A stretch of 34,776 nt of DNA from Acidobacteriaceae bacterium (lineage in GTDB: Bacteria; Acidobacteriota; Terriglobia; Terriglobales; Acidobacteriaceae), in assembly GCA_003131585.1 (NCBI GenBank), contig PKVW01000021.1, forward strand, positions 20,576 through 55,351, given 5' to 3'. This document shows positions 30,578-34,776 of this stretch, one piece after another. Positions within the stretch are counted from its first letter, which is position 1; each line of letters opens with the position of its first letter. Made by a program: the position numbers and the translations under genes. The notes under the pieces were generated by a model. It was not told the DNA's origin, ran no database searches, and worked only from the letters and a program-made list of their open reading frames with translations.

Positions 30578-32107
30578 CTAGTATTTCTTCTCGAACTTCG
30601 CGAACTCGCCCTCCAGCTTCCACTGCATCCGAGCGCGTTCATTAGCCGCGAGGAACTCTCCGCATCGCGACGAAAGCCGGTCCGCGCCCGCCGCACCGCC
30701 CGCGCAGGCCGGAGCAAGGCGAAATGCCAGTTTCGTCTGCGACCACAGACTTTTCCCCGGAAGGAAACTGTGCTCCAGACTTTGGCGCGCCATCCGCTTC
30801 AAATCGGAATATGACAAGTTGTAGCTCTGCACCGCGCGCAAATATTCATGCGTCATGTCCGAGCGCGACACGCCCTCGTCGTCGGTCGCCATCGCCACCG
30901 GAACGCCATACTTCATGTAAATCGGCAGTGGATGGTCATCCCCACTCACACCCAGGATCATGTCATTCGAGGTCAGCGCGATTTCCACCAGCACATTGCG
31001 TTCCGCCATTTCATGCAACAAGCCGATCGGATCCTTTTCGTTCATCACGGAAACCCCGTGGCCGATGCGCTCCGCATGTCCGCGCTCCACCGACGCGCGA
31101 ATATGAAACCCTAAATCCTCCGGGGGCACAAGCCCCATGGCGAGTTCGCCGGCGTGCAGCGTGATGTGCGCCTTGGGATAAACTCCGTGAAGATAATCGA
31201 GCATGGCCATGTGCTCATTGAAGTCATGGAGGGGAACGTACCAGTCCTCGGGCATCACCAGATTCAGCCCGACAAATCGCGGATCGGACGACGCCAGCTC
31301 GAAGCCCAGCAGAATCTGCGCGAACACGATTTCATGCGGCAATCCGCGCAGCACCTGATAAAGATAACGCACGGTCACGTCGCATCCGGGAGCGGCGTCT
31401 GCCGTTCCGCACTTGAGAATCTCTTTGGCGCGGGCATCGTCGGCAGCGAGTCTTTTGCCGGTCTCCGTGGCCACGTCTTTCATGCCGGCGCTCAGCAGCG
31501 CGTCGCGCATCTTGGCGAAATCCTGATGCCATTCGACTTTTGCCGCCAGTTGCGCCGCTGCGCCGCCATCGGCGGTGTGCATGAACTCCACGTACTGCAG
31601 ATGATCCATGCCCGCGCGATTCGCAGCCGCGGCAATTGCCTCGGCCACATGAGTGTGCGAGGCCAGCCCGAATTTGTCGAACGAGCCGAAGAAATGGTCG
31701 TGACCGGATTCGTCGCCCGGCTTCCAGTTGCGCATCGACCAGGCGTCAATCATCTGGTTGTAAAGCACGTGATCGCCATAGCTGCAACGGGCCGCGGGTT
31801 TGGCCGTATAGTTCTCGCAGGAGTCGCAGGGCGGGGCCAGCAGCCGCGAAGACGTTCGATCCACGCACAGGCCGCCGGAGGCCGCGAAATCCACCAGATC
31901 TTCGGCGTAGATCGCGCCGTCCAGATGATTGTGCAGATCTCCCCCCTTGGGCAGGTCGTGCGCAAAAGCCAGCAGCAACGGCGGCTGCTTGCGAATGGAC
32001 TCCATATACCGGGCCGTGCGCTGCTCGGGACTCTGGGCCGCGGCCAGCGCGGTCAGCAGCACAACCAGCAAACAACGGCGCATCACCCCACGCATGGTTG
32101 GTCGCAC
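30578..32107 (-). CDS. Secreted adenosine deaminase (ADA/ADGF-like)
   Basis: This 509-residue protein is an exported member of the adenosine deaminase family, which converts adenosine to inosine and ammonia. The start is taken as the GTG at 32107, seven bases after GGGAGG; a TTG at 32113 is too close to that site. Its signal peptide is MRRCLLVVLLTALAAAQS. Zinc and catalytic motifs are all visible: GGDLHNHLDGAIY (His-x-His), ITLHAGE, ERIGHGVSV, ALTSNDMI (for CPxSN) and MATDDEGVS (Asp-Asp). Long insertions between the HxH region and the rest, including Cys-rich CDSCENY, resemble the extracellular ADGF type. With PNP downstream it can feed inosine into the salvage route after uptake. It probably heads the minus-strand group ADA, ERCC4, PNP. 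Confidence 0.9.
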   Translation of the reverse strand: MRPTMRGVMRRCLLVVLLTALAAAQSPEQRTARYMESIRKQPPLLLAFAHDLPKGGDLHNHLDGAIYAEDLVDFAASGGLCVDRTSSRLLAPPCDSCENYTAKPAARCSYGDHVLYNQMIDAWSMRNWKPGDESGHDHFFGSFDKFGLASHTHVAEAIAAAANRAGMDHLQYVEFMHTADGGAAAQLAAKVEWHQDFAKMRDALLSAGMKDVATETGKRLAADDARAKEILKCGTADAAPGCDVTVRYLYQVLRGLPHEIVFAQILLGFELASSDPRFVGLNLVMPEDWYVPLHDFNEHMAMLDYLHGVYPKAHITLHAGELAMGLVPPEDLGFHIRASVERGHAERIGHGVSVMNEKDPIGLLHEMAERNVLVEIALTSNDMILGVSGDDHPLPIYMKYGVPVAMATDDEGVSRSDMTHEYLRAVQSYNLSYSDLKRMARQSLEHSFLPGKSLWSQTKLAFRLAPACAGGAAGADRLSSRCGEFLAANERARMQWKLEGEFAKFEKKY

Positions 32108-32148
32108 GATCAACCCTCCCAGATCATTTCTCCAAGGTCAGGAGAGAA

Positions 32149-32177
32149 ATTGTAATCTGTCGCGGGCGCGGTGTTCA
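32149..32177 (-). promoter_or_regulatory. Candidate promoter of the adenosine deaminase gene
   Basis: On the minus strand TGAACA (32177-32172), a 17-base spacer and TACAAT (32154-32149) lie about 40 bases upstream of the GTG start. Each box matches consensus at four or five of six positions. Confidence 0.45.
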
Positions 32178-32182
32178 CGGAA

Positions 32183-32230
32183 AATGAAGAGAATAAGAAA
32201 GAGAATTAAAGAAGAGAATGACGATGAGGC
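32183..32230. repeat. Purine-rich AAGAGAAT-type repeats
   Basis: The stretch is a loose tandem of GAAGAGAATAAGAAAGAGAA-like units with six- to eight-base period, upstream of the adenosine deaminase promoter. It is almost free of pyrimidines on the plus strand. Confidence 0.5.
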
Positions 32231-32242
32231 GGCTCGGCAGTG

Positions 32243-33604
32243 TCAGCGCAGCCACGCGATCGCGCCAATGACGATGGCAACGACCAGCAAGGCACTGAGA
32301 ATGTACTTATTGGCCGCGAACCACGATTCGGACTGCACGGCCGAGCTTAAGAACGGAGCGGAGCTGTCGGAGGCTGGTACGTCCCCGGGCACATCCTGTG
32401 GTACATCCTGTGGTACACCCGCTGGCTCATCAGGGACATTCGAAGAGGAAGGCGCTGGAGTCTGCACGAAGGTCTGGACCGAAGCCAGCGCCGAAGTCAG
32501 GACGGAAGTCAGGGCTGAAGAAGAATCCTTCCAAACATACATTTCCGACGCATCCCCGGTTGCGCGGACAACTTGCGGTTCCTGTTGCGGATGCCGATGC
32601 GCTTGCTGGCCCGCGCCTGTAGCGGGCTGCTGCGGAAGGCGCTGTCCGCGCCACTGCATCTCTTCGCATTCCACGCAGAGCGTGCGCCCCTGCGATACCG
32701 GAAAACCGCAAGCCTGGCACTTCTGCAGATTTCTCAAGACCGAAGGCACAGCCATGGGTTCAGCGTCCTCATTGGCCCGGCCGGCGCTGCCCTGCGTGTG
32801 CATGGTGGCCGACCAGAGAAGCGGCTTCTTCGGGGCGGCCTCGGACCTCGTCCTTTCCAGTTCTGTGGTTTCCACTTCTTGCGGCGAACCATCTTTCACT
32901 GGCGAAGCGGGCGCAAAATCCAGCCCTGCCACAGTGCCAGAGGATTCAACTCGGGCGGTCACAGCTGCGATCGCATCCAGGGACGGCTGGGGTTCCGCGC
33001 TCGCCGGCTCGACCGCGGGCACCGTCTGCATCGCCACCGCATGCTTCACCGCCGTTTCTGCCATTTCGCTCAAGCGCTGCAGGGCGGATAGATCGCGGTC
33101 ATCAAAGGCGCGCGGCTTGCCGGAAAAAAGCTCGAAGACGCCGAGCACGCGTTCCCCGCTTACGATGGGCATCACGACTACCGAAGCGATGCCCAACTCA
33201 CGGCAGACTTCGCGGTTCACCCGCGAATCGCGTTCGGCGTCGTCACAACGCAGGGCCTGACCGGTGCGCACGCTTTCCCCCGAAAGCCCATAATCGATGG
33301 AGAGCAGCGCGCCCAACTCGGGCGCGTCCGAGCCTGCGCTGGCCCGGCAAAGCATGTCGTTGTGTTCGCTGCGGCGCAGGGCAATCGCGGCGCCACTGGC
33401 TCCGGTGATGTACCGGGCGCGCTCGGCCAGCAGTTGCAGGGCGGCATCGAGATCGCTGTGGGCCATTTCGGCCAGCGACCGACCGCCGTCCTCTCCGGGA
33501 AAGCGCGGCCACCTCTCCGAAGACTTGGGCAGAAGCGCGTTGGCAGCGGCGATTCCCGCGGAGACGCTCGCGGCGGCGGATCGGCTTGCGCTAGTGTTCA
33601 GCAT
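32243..33604 (-). CDS. GAF-domain, zinc-ribbon, tail-anchored protein
   Basis: This 453-residue protein has a GAF domain at about residues 45-195 (ERARYITGASGAAIALRRS, YGLSGESVRTGQALRCDDA, GIASVVVMPIVSGERVLGVFELFS). A long Pro/Ala/Ser linker with a four-Cys zinc ribbon (CQACG, ten residues, then CVEC) follows, then a low-complexity stretch encoded by 12-base repeats (VPQDVPQDVPGDVP) and a C-terminal single membrane helix (YILSALLVVAIVIGAIAWLR). The start at 33604 is chosen for GGAGG five bases upstream; frames open further up (33661, 33733) lack one. The GAF domain would sit in the cytoplasm tethered to the membrane and probably senses a small ligand or redox state. No output domain is present. 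A TTGACA on the minus strand at 33784-33779 may be its -35 box. Confidence 0.8.
   Translation of the reverse strand: MLNTSASRSAAASVSAGIAAANALLPKSSERWPRFPGEDGGRSLAEMAHSDLDAALQLLAERARYITGASGAAIALRRSEHNDMLCRASAGSDAPELGALLSIDYGLSGESVRTGQALRCDDAERDSRVNREVCRELGIASVVVMPIVSGERVLGVFELFSGKPRAFDDRDLSALQRLSEMAETAVKHAVAMQTVPAVEPASAEPQPSLDAIAAVTARVESSGTVAGLDFAPASPVKDGSPQEVETTELERTRSEAAPKKPLLWSATMHTQGSAGRANEDAEPMAVPSVLRNLQKCQACGFPVSQGRTLCVECEEMQWRGQRLPQQPATGAGQQAHRHPQQEPQVVRATGDASEMYVWKDSSSALTSVLTSALASVQTFVQTPAPSSSNVPDEPAGVPQDVPQDVPGDVPASDSSAPFLSSAVQSESWFAANKYILSALLVVAIVIGAIAWLR
32376..32423 (-). repeat. In-frame 12-base repeat, four units
   Basis: Four 12-base units (GGTACGTCCCCG, GGCACATCCTGT, GGTACATCCTGT, GGTACACCCGCT on the plus strand) encode a VPQD/VPGD repeat in the linker of the GAF protein. 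The middle two differ at a single base. Confidence 0.75.
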
Positions 33605-33839
33605 GTCTTCCTCCACCGCCGGCGATGCGGAATCCCGATCGAGAATCGAGTGACGATCCATGGCGCGCGTGCCCATCTTCGGTCGAGTCGTGGTTGCCGG
33701 GGCGCGATGCGGCCCGCTCAGGACTCGTTTCAATTTTCAGGATGCAGTAATTGGAGTCTCGCTCGGAGAAGGCGGGGTGTCAAGAAGTTCGCCACGCAAA
33801 GGTCGTAGGCCAATGGTGCGAGGAGGCGGTCACCACACG

Positions 33840-34000
33840 GCAATCTGCACTTGGCATTTGGCCAAGCCGGAATTAGGCCGGGATTTTGCCGGAGGTGACC
33901 CGAAATCTTGACGGCTAAATGCTAGTTGCTAAGTGCCAACTGCAGCTCGCCACGACCTTGAAATGGCTGAGTGCTGATTGCCCAGTGCTGCCTGCTAGAC
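33840..34000. repeat. Seven-base-phased degenerate repeat spacer
   Basis: Read from 33916 in steps of seven: TAAATGC, TAGTTGC, TAAGTGC, CAACTGC, AGCTCGC, CACGACC, then TGCTGAT, TGCCCAG, TGCTGCC and TGCTAGA units. An upstream part (GCACTTG, GCATTTG) has the same period. The block fills the gap between the GAF-protein upstream region and the RNase H stop codon. Confidence 0.6.
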
Positions 34001-34399
34001 CGACCGCTGGCGCACGGCCGAGTTGGCCAGATGGTTGGCCTCGGCATTGTCCTCGCGAGGGACGTGAGAGATGGAGAAGTTCAGGGCGCGAGCCAGCTTG
34101 CGGCAAGTCCAATGCAGAGAGTACAGGCGCGAGCTGCGGCAGGTATACTCGCCGCGCATCTGGCGGACGACCACTTCGGAGTCGGAGTAAACGTGGAGCG
34201 CCTTGGCCTTCAGAGAGAGAGCGCACTGCAGCGCTTCCAGCAGCGCCACGTATTCGGCGACGTTGTTATCCTGGCGACCGATCCATTTGGCGATGCGGAT
34301 GGGGCCGCTTTCGCAGCCGTCGATCACCACCCCAATACCCGACGGCCCTGGATTGCCCAGGGAACCACCGTCCACATAGGCTACGAGATCTGACATCAT
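33995..34399 (-). CDS. Ribonuclease H family protein
   Basis: This 134-residue RNase H-fold enzyme hydrolyses RNA in RNA-DNA hybrids. The start at 34399 (or 34396; Met-Met) puts the first strand at LVAYVDGGSLGNPG with catalytic Asp; the Glu lies in NNVAEYVALLEAL, the second Asp in LHVYSDSEVVVRQM and the last acidic position in VPREDNAEANHLAN. This is the compact bacterial form lacking the basic protrusion (handle) of E. coli RNase HI, often annotated as reverse-transcriptase-like. The open frame upstream of 34399 is not supported. The stop codon adjoins the seven-base repeat block. Confidence 0.9.
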   Translation of the reverse strand: MMSDLVAYVDGGSLGNPGPSGIGVVIDGCESGPIRIAKWIGRQDNNVAEYVALLEALQCALSLKAKALHVYSDSEVVVRQMRGEYTCRSSRLYSLHWTCRKLARALNFSISHVPREDNAEANHLANSAVRQRSV

Positions 34400-34776
34400 T
34401 GTTTCTTTTCCGCTTATTAGCAAGATGCGCCGAGAATCTTTCTGCGTCAAGGCGAATGTTTGGTTCGCGCTCAAGATTTTGCGGTCCCTCGGCGTTGTGC
34501 AAGTTTTTGTGAAAAACCAGTCCGAATCTAAACCGCGTATTAATAAGCTCCGGCGCTGCAAGAGGTTGCACTTTCCGTTATGCACAGGGGCAGGGTCATG
34601 CATTGCACCAATAGTTTGCGTTGACATTTATCCATGCTCTGTTAAGGTTACTCCCGTCGACGGTTGAAAGGGTTGGCGAAATAAAACTTGTCGGCCCGAA
34701 GTAGACTGAGTGATCAGCCCAGCGGGGCAACCTGCGGGGCAGCCAGACCTGAAAAAACCGACGGCCCTGCGAGGGG
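34400..34776. other. Right-edge divergent upstream region and leader
   Basis: No gene is visible. On the minus strand TTGACG and CATCTT, 17 bases apart, lie about 55 bases before the RNase H start and could be its promoter. On the plus strand a strong promoter at 34621 is followed by at least 125 bases of untranslated leader with a GCGGGGCA direct repeat (34723-34730 and 34735-34742 approximately). The gene it serves begins beyond the window. I tried to match the leader to common riboswitches and found no fit. Confidence 0.5.
34621..34648 (+). promoter_or_regulatory. Sigma-70-type promoter for a gene beyond the right edge
   Basis: TTGACA (34621-34626), a 16-base spacer and TAAGGT (34643-34648) match the layout of the promoter at 20188-20215. 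The perfect -35 box and the shared CTGT/ATGT just before the -10 box make this the best promoter candidate in the window. Confidence 0.65.

Noticed and set aside
34649-34776. A known riboswitch
   Set aside because: The conserved cores of TPP, cobalamin, SAM, glycine and cyclic-di-GMP-I riboswitches were looked for by eye and not found, so it is reported only as an unexplained leader.

Overview
The window reads as a GC-rich soil bacterium, most likely an acidobacterium (Acidobacteriota, Terriglobia). The basis is indirect. There is an Oar-type TonB receptor with an N-terminal carboxypeptidase-regulatory-like domain, a remnant of an acidobacterial-looking Ser/Thr kinase, a repeat-built lipoprotein of a kind I associate with this phylum, a CzcA-type RND operon, and many short GC-rich hairpin repeats between genes. 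No rRNA or other definitive marker is present, so the assignment is an inference. The region looks chromosomal, without a prophage, CRISPR array or intact insertion sequence.

Layout. 1-5.4 kb: a transposase fragment at the left edge, an orphan GvpL/GvpF-type gene, a 39-residue membrane peptide, a secreted M28 metallopeptidase, a kinase pseudogene, tRNA-Pro(CGG) and nagA. 5.6-12 kb, all on the minus strand: sodA, a hybrid PAS/GAF histidine kinase, a PilZ protein, a small periplasmic binding-like protein and a lipoprotein of four repeated modules. 12.4-20.5 kb, plus strand: an Ig-like exported protein, a small membrane protein, a three-gene RND efflux operon (TolC-like, adaptor, CzcA-like pump) and a small coiled-coil protein. 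20.7-24.4 kb, minus strand: a class V aminotransferase, a hairpin-rich spacer, homoserine dehydrogenase and a PPOX/F420-type flavoprotein. 24.6-29 kb: an exported SAM hydroxide adenosyltransferase (DUF62) followed 40 bases later by a large TonB receptor. 29-34.4 kb, minus strand: purine nucleoside phosphorylase, an ERCC4-type nuclease, a secreted adenosine deaminase, a GAF/zinc-ribbon/tail-anchor protein and an RNase H. The right edge holds a good promoter and the leader of a gene outside the window.

How the genes may work together. The most suggestive grouping is at 24.6-32.1 kb. A SAM-hydrolysing enzyme yields adenosine plus methionine, adenosine deaminase converts adenosine to inosine, and PNP phosphorolyses inosine to hypoxanthine and ribose-1-phosphate. 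The first and third of these genes carry export signals and a TonB receptor lies in the same block. This would make a purine/adenosyl scavenging route, which is an inference from gene content.

The second theme is repeats. (i) Perfect short hairpins fall into a few families, including one copy inside the homoserine dehydrogenase gene and others at its start. (ii) Tandem repeats with a 15-base (five-codon) period sit at the 5' ends of several genes. (iii) Several intergenic spacers are made almost wholly of degenerate 7-base or 14-base repeats. (iv) A GAAGT x5 repeat directly abuts a start codon. These are the features least explained by ordinary annotation.
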